Source of the DNA: Rickettsiaceae bacterium
GTDB taxonomy: Bacteria > Pseudomonadota > Alphaproteobacteria > Rickettsiales > Rickettsiaceae
Direction of reading: 5' to 3'
Length of the DNA stretch: 5,551 bases
NCBI GenBank assembly: GCA_021741285.1
Contig: JAIOYD010000120.1
Coordinates: forward strand, 1 to 5,551
Shown: in pieces, positions 1 to 5,417 of the stretch
How the letters are laid out: each line of letters starts with the position of its first letter
Position numbering within the stretch: the stretch's first letter is position 1
Program-made: the position numbers and the translations under genes
Notes under the pieces: model-generated
What the model was told of the DNA's origin: nothing
Database searches by the model: none
The model's input: the letters and a program-made list of their open reading frames with translations, nothing else

Positions 1-130
1 TTGGTATGGTTAAAAGATTTAAAATTATCGCCGATCGTTACAGAAATAGAAGAAAACGGTTCGGTTTAAGATTCAACTTAATTGCCGGAATTTATAATTT
101 CGAGCTTTAAAGAGGTTATGCAAGAGGTCT
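1..130 (+). mobile_element. 3' end of an IS5-family insertion sequence
   Basis: The window opens inside an insertion sequence. The transposase C-terminus ends at 110. About 20 bases later, near 116-130, comes a sequence ending in TTATGCAAGAGGTCT that is probably the right terminal inverted repeat. A short gap between the stop codon and the element end is normal for IS5-family elements. The following bases CTAA (129-132) would fit the short YTAR-type or TNA-type target sites of this family. The left end lies outside the window, so the exact boundary and the target duplication cannot be confirmed. The IS lies directly upstream of the small-gene block and may have removed or separated genes that once preceded it. 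Confidence 0.75.
3..110 (+). CDS. IS5-family transposase, C-terminal fragment (cut by window edge)
   Basis: This open frame enters from the left edge and stops with TAA at 108-110. The 35 visible residues include DRYRNRRKRFGLRFNLIAG followed by IYNFEL. This basic, aromatic-rich tail is typical of the C-terminus of IS5-group (IS1031/IS5-like) DDE transposases, which cut and paste the element. The catalytic DDE residues lie upstream and are not visible, so whether the gene is intact cannot be judged. The end point agrees with the family, because the protein finishes about 20 bases before the probable terminal inverted repeat. Such IS copies are abundant in Rickettsiales genomes. The family call rests on recognising the tail motif. 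Confidence 0.82.
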   Translation, partial: GMVKRFKIIADRYRNRRKRFGLRFNLIAGIYNFEL

Positions 131-131
131 A

Positions 132-266
132 ATGTCAAAAACGTTATTTGCCACAGGATTAGTCGGTGTACTGGCATTAAAGCCTTTGAGTATATTTTGC
201 TTCCTACTTCTACTTAAGAGCATCTTGCATATTGCAAATGAAGATACAAAAACAGAGGCGCGTTAA
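132..266 (+). CDS. Small hydrophobic protein of unknown function (44 aa)
   Basis: ATG at 132 opens a 44-residue frame ending with TAA at 264-266. Residues about 5-33 are strongly hydrophobic (for example SIFCFLLLLK), and the last 12 residues are polar and charged (NEDTKTEAR). A small single-pass or hairpin membrane protein is therefore expected. The stop lies one base before the ATG of the next gene at 268, which suggests translational coupling. The ATG is only a couple of bases beyond the IS end, and the only ribosome-binding-like sequence (AAGAGG, 122-127) lies in the IS repeat. The true gene may therefore have begun further upstream and been truncated by the insertion. I do not recognise the family. 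The frame is short, so it could also be non-functional. Confidence 0.45.
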   Translation: MSKTLFATGLVGVLALKPLSIFCFLLLLKSILHIANEDTKTEAR

Positions 267-267
267 A

Positions 268-519
268 ATGAAAACCAAATTGTCTATTTTTAATAGGAGT
301 CAGTTATATAATCGTGCAAGTGTAGCAGGATTTTGGCTATTTGTATTGCTCTTGATAGTGTTGACTCAAGAGAGCAAGGTGATTTCACTTTTTGGCCTTT
401 TGACATGTTATTTTTTGGTTCAAGTTGGCTGTGCTATCCAATGTTCGTTAATAAATTTTATTATAAAACTATCTAACTTATCTGCAGCATATGCATTAAA
501 AGAAAAGAGACAAATATAA
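268..519 (+). CDS. Small two-helix membrane protein of unknown function (83 aa)
   Basis: I chose ATG 268 over the in-frame ATG at 232 because AGAGG (254-258) lies 9 bases before it and the preceding small gene stops only one base earlier. The protein has a basic N-terminus (MKTKLSIFNR), a first hydrophobic segment at about residues 19-33, a second at about 38-60, and a basic tail ending KEKRQI. It should be an inner-membrane protein with two passes and both ends in the cytoplasm. Size and topology would suit an accessory component of a conjugation apparatus, but I see no motif that identifies TraL, TraA pilin or any other named protein. It is followed by an 81-base gap before the next gene. 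Confidence 0.6.
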   Translation: MKTKLSIFNRSQLYNRASVAGFWLFVLLLIVLTQESKVISLFGLLTCYFLVQVGCAIQCSLINFIIKLSNLSAAYALKEKRQI

Positions 520-600
520 AGGAAAAAGGAAAGATATTTTTTAACAACAAGCATAGCGAATGAACAGATTAATTGAATAAGCAAAATGGAGATTACATAT

Positions 601-822
601 ATGAGAATTTTTAATAAAGATAAAACACTCAGCAGCGTGCCTAAATCTTTTTTTCTTCGACATGTCGATACATTTATAGCAAGCGTTGTTCTTTCAGGGA
701 GTGCTGTAAAAATCCAATTACCGCCAGATGAGAACGAAGAAGTGTATTTAGTGTCAAAAGAATTATTTCAAAGTTTTGTGAGATCAGATGAAATTAAACC
801 TTTTTTATTGGAAAACCAATGA
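601..822 (+). CDS. Small soluble protein of unknown function (73 aa)
   Basis: ATG 601 is preferred over the in-frame ATG at 586 because GGAG (588-591) lies 9 bases before it, a good ribosome-binding spacing. The 73-residue product has no convincing membrane segment or signal peptide. It is mixed in charge, with an acidic patch (PPDENEEVYL) and an acidic C-terminal third, so it is probably cytoplasmic. The stop codon TGA (820-822) overlaps the ATG of the next gene (819-821) in an ATGA arrangement, so the two are almost certainly translated together. I do not recognise the family. Its place in a chain of overlapping genes that leads to TraD suggests a role in the conjugative element. Confidence 0.6.
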   Translation: MRIFNKDKTLSSVPKSFFLRHVDTFIASVVLSGSAVKIQLPPDENEEVYLVSKELFQSFVRSDEIKPFLLENQ

Positions 823-1022
823 AAAAACAAATTAAAGCAATGTTATCTCAGCTACTGCAAGGTTTGTTATATGTCCAAAAGCCAATCAGCATTTTAATGA
901 TATTGATTTTTATTATATTGCTGACTTTGGGTGTTGTTACAAAGTACGGAGGCAATTACGAGGCAGGAGTTGAATATAAACAAAAATATACAGTAGAAAA
1001 ACAAGAGGTAACTCATGAGTAA
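819..1022 (+). CDS. Small single-pass membrane protein of unknown function (67 aa)
   Basis: The ATG at 819 overlaps the upstream stop (ATGA), and the 3' end overlaps the next gene by 8 bases (1015-1022). The protein begins with a basic N-terminus (MKKQIK), has one long hydrophobic helix at about residues 22-41 (PISILMILIFIILLTLGVV), and ends with a polar, charged 25-residue tail. The charge pattern suggests cytoplasm for the N-terminus and periplasm for the tail. This bitopic layout is shared by several conjugation proteins, such as TrbI of the F plasmid, but this protein is much shorter and shows no family motif. The function is unknown. Overlap with both neighbours supports it as a real gene. 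Confidence 0.6.
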   Translation: MKKQIKAMLSQLLQGLLYVQKPISILMILIFIILLTLGVVTKYGGNYEAGVEYKQKYTVEKQEVTHE

Positions 1023-1350
1023 AGATACGTCAAGGATATTAGAGAAAATCAAGGCATTAGAGGAAGAAAAGGCTAGATTATTGCCGTTACGTATAGAAGA
1101 AATTGTCAATGTATTGCAATCAAATGGAGGCCTAACTTTGGATAACAGATTGCTAGCAGGCCTTGCTATATATGCAAATAATCCGGTGAATGCTGCATCA
1201 AGCCTACTTATGGAGTTGATGAGGCTCGGACAAACTAAAATACCCAGTAACAAATTACATGATAACAAGTCATGCAATAGTGCTAAGTCGGGCAATACGA
1301 ACACTAGTTTACAACCAGATGCAGTTAAAAAGGAGAAAGCTCATGGATAG
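1015..1350 (+). CDS. Small coiled-coil protein, possibly TraC-like (Ti-type DNA processing), 111 aa
   Basis: ATG 1015 has AAGAGG (1003-1008) six bases upstream. The N-terminal 30 residues form a charged amphipathic helix (MSKDTSRILEKIKALEEEKA), probably a coiled coil. A leucine-rich section follows (LTLDNRLLAGLAIYANNP, about residues 40-57). The tail after residue 75 is polar, low in complexity and ends in lysines. The last 8 bases overlap the start of the TraD gene. In Agrobacterium Ti plasmids the order is traC-traD-traG, and TraC is likewise a short protein with an N-terminal helix of similar character. A TraC-like accessory protein of the relaxosome is therefore a reasonable guess from context and layout. 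Sequence evidence for the family name is weak. Similar short proteins are often annotated in Rickettsiales conjugative elements simply as conjugal transfer proteins. Confidence 0.6.
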   Translation: MSKDTSRILEKIKALEEEKARLLPLRIEEIVNVLQSNGGLTLDNRLLAGLAIYANNPVNAASSLLMELMRLGQTKIPSNKLHDNKSCNSAKSGNTNTSLQPDAVKKEKAHG

Positions 1351-1504
1351 AAAGGAGGACGCTAGAAAGAAAATACAGCTTGGTGGCTTGCTAGTAAAAG
1401 CGGAGCTTGATTATATGCATCCAGCAGAGGCTTATGTGCTCTATGGAATGTTACTTGACTGTAAGCGTGCTATGCAAGAAAAGCCTGCAGTGAAAGAGCG
1501 CTGA
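1343..1504 (+). CDS. traD: Conjugal transfer protein TraD (Ti/rhizobial type), apparently shortened at the C-terminus
   Basis: ATG 1343 has an excellent ribosome-binding site (AGGAG 1331-1335, 7-base spacer). The start overlaps the previous gene by 8 bases. The product reads MDRKEDARKKIQLGGLLVKA. The stretch DARxKIQLGGLVVKA followed by a helix (AEAYVLYGMLLD) is the signature of the small TraD family of Ti and rhizobial plasmids, an accessory DNA-processing protein usually encoded near the TraA relaxase. It is not the large F-type TraD coupling ATPase. The visible protein is 53 residues. The frame continues after TGA (1502-1504) for 17 more codons to TAG at 1553-1555, reading AKMGQELLVGEKQKSI. 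Read through, the protein would be 70 residues, close to the usual family size as I remember it. The TGA therefore looks like a nonsense change from TGG (Trp). Confidence 0.78.
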   Translation: MDRKEDARKKIQLGGLLVKAELDYMHPAEAYVLYGMLLDCKRAMQEKPAVKER

Positions 1505-1529
1505 GCAAAGATGGGCCAGGAATTGTTGG

Positions 1530-1558
1530 TTGGAGAAAAGCAAAAATCTATCTAGTAT
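1530..1558 (+). promoter_or_regulatory. Possible sigma-70-type promoter for the RhuM-Fic gene
   Basis: TTGGAG (1530-1535) and TAGTAT (1553-1558) are separated by 17 bases and lie about 45 bases before the RhuM-Fic start codon. Overlapping AT-rich alternatives (TATATA 1556-1561, TATAAG 1558-1563) could also serve as the -10 element. This is the only sizeable gap in the first half of the gene chain after the small-gene block. A separate promoter for the inserted gene is therefore plausible. In AT-rich DNA such matches occur often by chance. Confidence 0.3.
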
Positions 1559-1601
1559 ATATAAGTCAGTAATTTAGAAATTTAAGGTATAGGTATTAGT
1601 G

Positions 1602-2609
1602 ATGCTAGAAGTAAGAAGTGAATTAGAAAATCAAGTAGCAATATTTAAGAATGAGTCTGGTGATATTGAAGTTAGTGTAAAACTGAGTGATGAAACAGTT
1701 TGGTTATCGCTCAATCAATTAACAGAAGTGTTTGGTAGAGATAAATCAGTAATTTCAAGGCATTTAAGCAATATATTTAAGGAAGAAGAGTTAGAGCAGG
1801 AATCAACTGTTGCAAAATTTGCAACAGTTCAAATGGAAGGAGTTAAAACTGTTACTAGGCAAATAGAATATTACAATTTAGATGCAATTATCTCTGTTGG
1901 CTATCGTGTTAATTCTAAGCGAGGAGTTGAGTTTCGGTGTTGGGCAAGCGGTGTGTTAAAAGAGTATTTAATTAAAGGATATAGCATTAATCAAAAAAAG
2001 ATCATGCAAAAGGAGCTTGATGATTTAAAGCAAACAGTTTTATTACTATCAAATACTTTGGTTAATCAGAGTTTGGTAAATGAGATGGGTGCTCAGGTGC
2101 TGAACCTCATAAAAGCATATACCAAAACATGGGATATTTTAATTAAATATGATGAAGACAGATTGGTTATACCAGAGTTTAAAGCAAGCAAGGAAGTAAA
2201 AGAACTTGAGTACTTTGATGCTAAACAAGCGATTATTAGTTTAAAACAAGAGTTATCACTGAAAAATGAAGCAAGTGAATTATTTGGTAGAGAAAGAGAT
2301 CATGCTTTGGAAGGAATAATAGGTAATTTATACCAAACTTTTGATGGCAAAGACCTTTATCCTTCACCTATAGAAAAGGCAGCTCATCTTATTTATTTTA
2401 TTATAAAAGATCATCCCTTTTCGGATGGCAACAAGAGAATAGGGTGTTTATTATTTTTGCTGTTTCTAAGTATCAGTAATTTTAAGTTAACAACAATTAT
2501 TCCTGAAACACTAACGGCAATTGCGTTATTGATTGCTGAAAGTGATCCTATGCAAAAAGAGATAGTTATTAAATTAGTAGTTAATTTGCTAGATGAGGAT
2601 ATGAAGTAA
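1602..2609 (+). CDS. rhuM: RhuM-Fic/DOC family protein (335 aa)
   Basis: ATG 1602 is chosen over the adjacent GTG 1599; AGG (1591-1593) lies 8 bases upstream. The N-terminal half (about residues 20-130) is the RhuM domain, with LNQLTEVFGRDKSVISRHL (about 37-55, resembling a DNA-binding helix-turn-helix), YRVNSKRGVEFRCWA (101-115) and VLKEYLIKGYSIN. RhuM was named from Salmonella pathogenicity island 3, and its function is poorly known. The C-terminal half carries the Fic/DOC motif HPFSDGNKR at 271-279, matching HPFxxGNxR with the catalytic His and the phosphate-binding loop. Fic enzymes transfer AMP or another phosphate-containing group to target proteins. I see no canonical inhibitory [ST]xxxE[GN] helix in the protein and no small antitoxin gene beside it. 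The length fits known RhuM-Fic fusions. The gene is isolated by gaps of 97 and 104 bases, unlike its overlapping neighbours, and by eye it is more AT-rich than traU. This suggests an inserted cargo gene. It lies where traW would be expected. Confidence 0.92.
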   Translation: MLEVRSELENQVAIFKNESGDIEVSVKLSDETVWLSLNQLTEVFGRDKSVISRHLSNIFKEEELEQESTVAKFATVQMEGVKTVTRQIEYYNLDAIISVGYRVNSKRGVEFRCWASGVLKEYLIKGYSINQKKIMQKELDDLKQTVLLLSNTLVNQSLVNEMGAQVLNLIKAYTKTWDILIKYDEDRLVIPEFKASKEVKELEYFDAKQAIISLKQELSLKNEASELFGRERDHALEGIIGNLYQTFDGKDLYPSPIEKAAHLIYFIIKDHPFSDGNKRIGCLLFLLFLSISNFKLTTIIPETLTAIALLIAESDPMQKEIVIKLVVNLLDEDMK

Positions 2610-2631
2610 AAAAGAAACAAAACCAGTGTAA

Positions 2632-2678
2632 GCTGGTATTTGGAGCAGAATCTTGGCGGAGACACTCCATATACCAGC
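2632..2678. promoter_or_regulatory. Imperfect 14-bp inverted repeat (hairpin) before traU
   Basis: GCTGGTATTTGGAG (2632-2645) and CTCCATATACCAGC (2665-2678) are complementary with one mismatch and would form a 14-bp stem with a 19-base loop. The loop contains GGCGGAG (2655-2661... reading GGCGGAGA), a possible ribosome-binding sequence for traU. An upstream ACCAG (2622-2626) can also pair with CTGGT (2633-2637), so a second, competing small hairpin is possible. No run of T follows, so it is not a standard intrinsic terminator. It may be an attenuator, a translational control element or a DNA-binding palindrome. Confidence 0.5.
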
Positions 2679-2713
2679 CGTACCTTCTGCAAAATATTAT
2701 TAAGCAGATTGTC

Positions 2714-3715
2714 GTGCTGATTCTAGTCATATTAATGCCTATATCAGCAACCGCTAGCGTAACTTGCAAGGGTCATTTTGTCAATCCCATTACCGATGTT
2801 TGTTGGGGATGCCTGTTACCGATTTCGATTGGTGGCCTTTCTATTGGCAAAGGACTAACTCCTAAAAAAAGAGATATCAAGAATCCATCATCTCCTGTTT
2901 GTGCCTGTAGCAAATTTGGTCAACCTATTCCAATTCCTGGAATATCTATTGGTTTTTGGGAGCCGGTGCGGATGGTGGATATAACTAGAACGCCTTATTG
3001 CATGGTTAATCTTGGCGGTATTGCTCTTGGTAATGATGCAAAGAAAATCAGTAGTTATGCTAGAGGTTATGACAAGCGGGCTACCCACTCAAGCTTCTAT
3101 CATGTGCATTATTATGTCTATCCATTGATCTATTGGCTTGAGTTAATCACTGATTTTATGTGTTTAGAGCAAAGTACGTTTGACGTTGCTTACATGAGCG
3201 AGTTTGACATTACCTGGAATGATTCCAAGCTACAGTCTCTACTTAACCCGGAAGCTATTCTTTTTGGCAACCCGCTTGCGCAAGCAGCATGTGGCTTAGA
3301 CTGTGCCAGCGCAACAGCTTCAACTGCGATTGACAGTATGTTTTGGTGTGCTGGCTGCCATGGCAACATGTATCCTTTTTCTGGGGCTAATGCGGATCAT
3401 ATCGGCGGTGTTCAAAATAGCTCATTACTAACCACAAGGATTATAGCAAAGATGCATCGCATTGGTTTGGCACAGGAGACATCAACAACAGATGCAAGCA
3501 TAAACGGCGCTATTTGTAAGAAGAGTAGAGCACTTAAAATCAAGAAAAGCCAATACAAATTACAAATGATAAATCCAAAATCCAGTTCCGATGGAATTGG
3601 TTGTTGGCCTCTAGGTTTAAGCGATATGGCCTATAGCGCGTTTAAAGAATATCCATATGACGGACAAGATTGGGGGTACTTGATATGGCGCAAGAAAAAC
3701 TGCTGCCTGTTTTAA
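2714..3715 (+). CDS. traU: F-type conjugative transfer protein TraU (mating-pair stabilisation/pilus assembly)
   Basis: This is a secreted, cysteine-rich TraU, a periplasmic protein needed for F-type conjugation. From GTG 2714 it has 333 residues, near the usual length. Features seen are a hydrophobic signal segment ending ISATAS before VTCKG, then CKGHFVNPITDVCWGC (18-33), CACSKFGQPIPIPGISIGFWEP (broken at 63-84), YHVHYYVYPLIYWLELI (129-145), FDVAYMSEFDITWNDSKL and MFWCAGCHGNMYPF (209-222), and a C-terminal LGLSDMAYSAFKEYPYDGQD. I count 15 cysteines, consistent with periplasmic disulfides. The start is uncertain: GTG 2714 lacks a ribosome-binding site and would give a signal peptide without basic residues. 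The frame stays open upstream to 2597 and reads YLLQNIIKQ directly before, so the true N-terminus is probably further upstream at a non-ATG codon. The 3' end overlaps trbC by 31 bases. Confidence 0.94.
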   Translation: MLILVILMPISATASVTCKGHFVNPITDVCWGCLLPISIGGLSIGKGLTPKKRDIKNPSSPVCACSKFGQPIPIPGISIGFWEPVRMVDITRTPYCMVNLGGIALGNDAKKISSYARGYDKRATHSSFYHVHYYVYPLIYWLELITDFMCLEQSTFDVAYMSEFDITWNDSKLQSLLNPEAILFGNPLAQAACGLDCASATASTAIDSMFWCAGCHGNMYPFSGANADHIGGVQNSSLLTTRIIAKMHRIGLAQETSTTDASINGAICKKSRALKIKKSQYKLQMINPKSSSDGIGCWPLGLSDMAYSAFKEYPYDGQDWGYLIWRKKNCCLF

Positions 3716-4362
3716 TTCTACTGCTTTTGTTTAGCTTTAATACAAAGGCGGAAGAAAGGTTTGAATTTAAAAAAGAAGATATGGAATTTGCTAAGGAGTT
3801 AGCTGCAACGTCTAAGAAAATCAGTATGACTGCAATTAAAGAAGAATGGATGAAATTACAGCAAATGCAACAAAGCAAAAATGGAGAAGATGGCCAAATT
3901 GACCAAACTGGTTTAGATGAGTTATTGACCTATGGGGATGGGTATTCCGGGTATGAGCTGAAGATATTTGTCTCAAGTTCCATGGGCAAGGAGCTACTTA
4001 AGAATTATCTCAATCAAGCTAAAAGATATAAAGCAACACTAGTCTTTAACGGGTTACCTGGAGGATCATGTCACAAATTATCAGAACTTGTCTATGAAGT
4101 AACTGGTGGTGATGAAGAAGGAGTTTCTATGCAAATCGATGATTTAGCATTTGTCGAATATGGCATTACCAGTGTGCCTTCTTTTGTTTTAGCTAAGGAG
4201 AAGAGTGTATTTGAAGAGGGAGCAGATGATGAATATCAGGTCACATCATTTGACAAAGTAATTGGCAATATCGGTGTTAGAAGAGCGCTTGAAGAGATGG
4301 TAGCAAAAGGAGAGTTATCAATACATGCATCTAAGATATTAGAGAGGGCTAAATCCAGATGA
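3685..4362 (+). CDS. trbC: F-type conjugative transfer protein TrbC (thioredoxin-like, periplasmic)
   Basis: ATG 3685 is favoured over TTG 3670, because a G-run lies shortly upstream (3671-3676) and the product then begins with an ordinary signal peptide: MAQEKLLPVL, a hydrophobic core to about residue 18, and cleavage probably after KA at 22. The mature part has a charged helical region (about 25-70) and then the TrbC_Ftype domain with a thioredoxin-like fold. Its marks are ELKIFVSSSMGKELLKNYL (91-109), ATLVFNGLPGGS (117-128) and GITSVPSFVLAK (160-171), in which the cis-proline segment VPSF is typical of the fold. There is no CxxC pair, so it is not an active disulfide oxidoreductase; the one cysteine is C129. 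In F-type systems TrbC acts in pilus assembly, normally encoded next to TraU and TraN, as here. It overlaps traU by 31 bases and traN by ATGA. Confidence 0.88.
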   Translation: MAQEKLLPVLILLLLFSFNTKAEERFEFKKEDMEFAKELAATSKKISMTAIKEEWMKLQQMQQSKNGEDGQIDQTGLDELLTYGDGYSGYELKIFVSSSMGKELLKNYLNQAKRYKATLVFNGLPGGSCHKLSELVYEVTGGDEEGVSMQIDDLAFVEYGITSVPSFVLAKEKSVFEEGADDEYQVTSFDKVIGNIGVRRALEEMVAKGELSIHASKILERAKSR

Positions 4363-5417
4363 GCATTAGGTATATCAGGCATATTTTCATTAGTTGCGTG
4401 GCTGTATTTTGTCTACTGGTTCATGTTGCTTGTGGTGAATATCATGATGTAACTACTAGAGTTAATGTTAATGAACAAACGGATTTGTTTGAGAAATCAA
4501 CAAATGATTATGCTGGTTTGCAAAGGCAAATTGAAGCAGGGAAGGAGGCTGGGCTTGAATCTGTTAGATCAGGCGGGGGGATGGAATATTTGGCAAAAGA
4601 AAGCAGAGAAGAAATAGAGCAGAATGCGTCTGGATTATCAAGTATTAAAGCTACTGAATTAAACAGTCGTGGCACTGAAGAAATGAGCAGACAAAATGTG
4701 ATAGATGACCTCTATGTAGATTATACCAAGCCATTAAACAAACAGCAGTTAGTTGACGCAAAAAAAATAGCTGAAGGGCAGAATGAGCTAATGCGTAACT
4801 TGCTAGAAAAACTTCAAGATATTGGTGTTGATTGCAAAACGACCAAAGGATTGGTAGAGCAAGAGCCAACCTATTACTTAAAACTAGAGCAAACAAAACA
4901 CAAGGATACTGTATACAACAAAACAATATGCGAGGAGCTCCGCAATATTTATCAATGCAATGACTCTATAACTTTGACTTGCGCACGAAAGGGCAAAGGA
5001 TATGGGGAATGGGAGCCAAGAACAATTAAATTCTCAGGTGGAACGCTACATAACGAGAAGATGAACTGGGGCTGGGCAGTTAAGTGGAAGGACAAACGCT
5101 GGGGTTGGCATATTACACCTAATCACCCCAAGGGTTTTGGCAATTATCAAGTAGATTCACCTTGGAAAAGAAATCCAGGCGCAATAATAGCAGATGCTAG
5201 AGGATATATAGCGGCAAAGCTTAATGTGTCAATTGAGCAAATTGGTGAACATGTTGGTTTTCCAGCAAGTGGGAGAGGTTTTGGTAACATTAATGAAGGC
5301 TTTCCTCGTTGGCGTGCGGTATGGGACGAATATGAGTTTAGTTATCAGTTTCGGGAGGCATATGATCTTTGTGAAGAATGGCTCGAGGATTGGACGGAGA
5401 GGTGTAAATTACAATGA
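4359..5417 (+). CDS. traN: TraN-like mating-pair stabilisation protein (352 aa, short)
   Basis: ATG 4359 overlaps the trbC stop in ATGA. The N-terminus is a signal peptide (basic MSIRYIRHIF, hydrophobic core to about 24, cleavage near VACGE). Residues about 35-150 are polar, rich in E, Q and N, and helical. From about 155 a cysteine- and tryptophan-rich domain follows: C159, C191, C200 and C208, then GYGEWEPRTIKFSG (214-227), MNWGWAVKWKDKRWGWHITP (235-254) and GRGFGNINEGFPRWRAVWDEYEF (305-327), ending with C338 and C349 in the closing WLEDWTERCKLQ. The type of domain, signal peptide and place after trbC all suit TraN, the outer-membrane protein that contacts recipient cells in F conjugation. 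F TraN is about 600 residues with many more cysteines, so this is a short or divergent version. The name rests mainly on gene order and resemblance to Rickettsiales TraN. C25 is not in a good lipobox (H at -3). Confidence 0.72.
   Translation: MSIRYIRHIFISCVAVFCLLVHVACGEYHDVTTRVNVNEQTDLFEKSTNDYAGLQRQIEAGKEAGLESVRSGGGMEYLAKESREEIEQNASGLSSIKATELNSRGTEEMSRQNVIDDLYVDYTKPLNKQQLVDAKKIAEGQNELMRNLLEKLQDIGVDCKTTKGLVEQEPTYYLKLEQTKHKDTVYNKTICEELRNIYQCNDSITLTCARKGKGYGEWEPRTIKFSGGTLHNEKMNWGWAVKWKDKRWGWHITPNHPKGFGNYQVDSPWKRNPGAIIADARGYIAAKLNVSIEQIGEHVGFPASGRGFGNINEGFPRWRAVWDEYEFSYQFREAYDLCEEWLEDWTERCKLQ

Noticed and set aside
117..231. Nine-base inverted repeat TATGCAAGA (117-125) and TCTTGCATA (223-231), possibly a second IS end
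   Set aside because: The match stops at nine bases on both sides and the second copy lies inside a small open frame. TATGCAAGA also occurs again near 1471, so it is probably coincidence in AT-rich DNA.
894..1304. Antisense open frame of 136 codons opposite two small plus-strand genes
   Set aside because: It overlaps two plus-strand genes that have ribosome-binding sites and overlapping starts and stops. It has no ribosome-binding context of its own and reads like a shadow frame in AT-rich coding DNA. The other antisense frames (2411-2692, 2581-2769, 2888-3088, 3642-3878, 4651-4926) were dropped for the same reason.
1602..2609. RhuM-Fic as half of a classical toxin-antitoxin pair
   Set aside because: No small antitoxin gene lies in the 97 bases before or 104 bases after it, and no canonical inhibitory helix is visible in the protein. 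A two-gene addiction module is not supported.
2632..2700. The hairpin before traU as a Rho-independent terminator
   Set aside because: The stem is not followed by a run of T, and its loop of 19 bases is too long for a typical intrinsic terminator.
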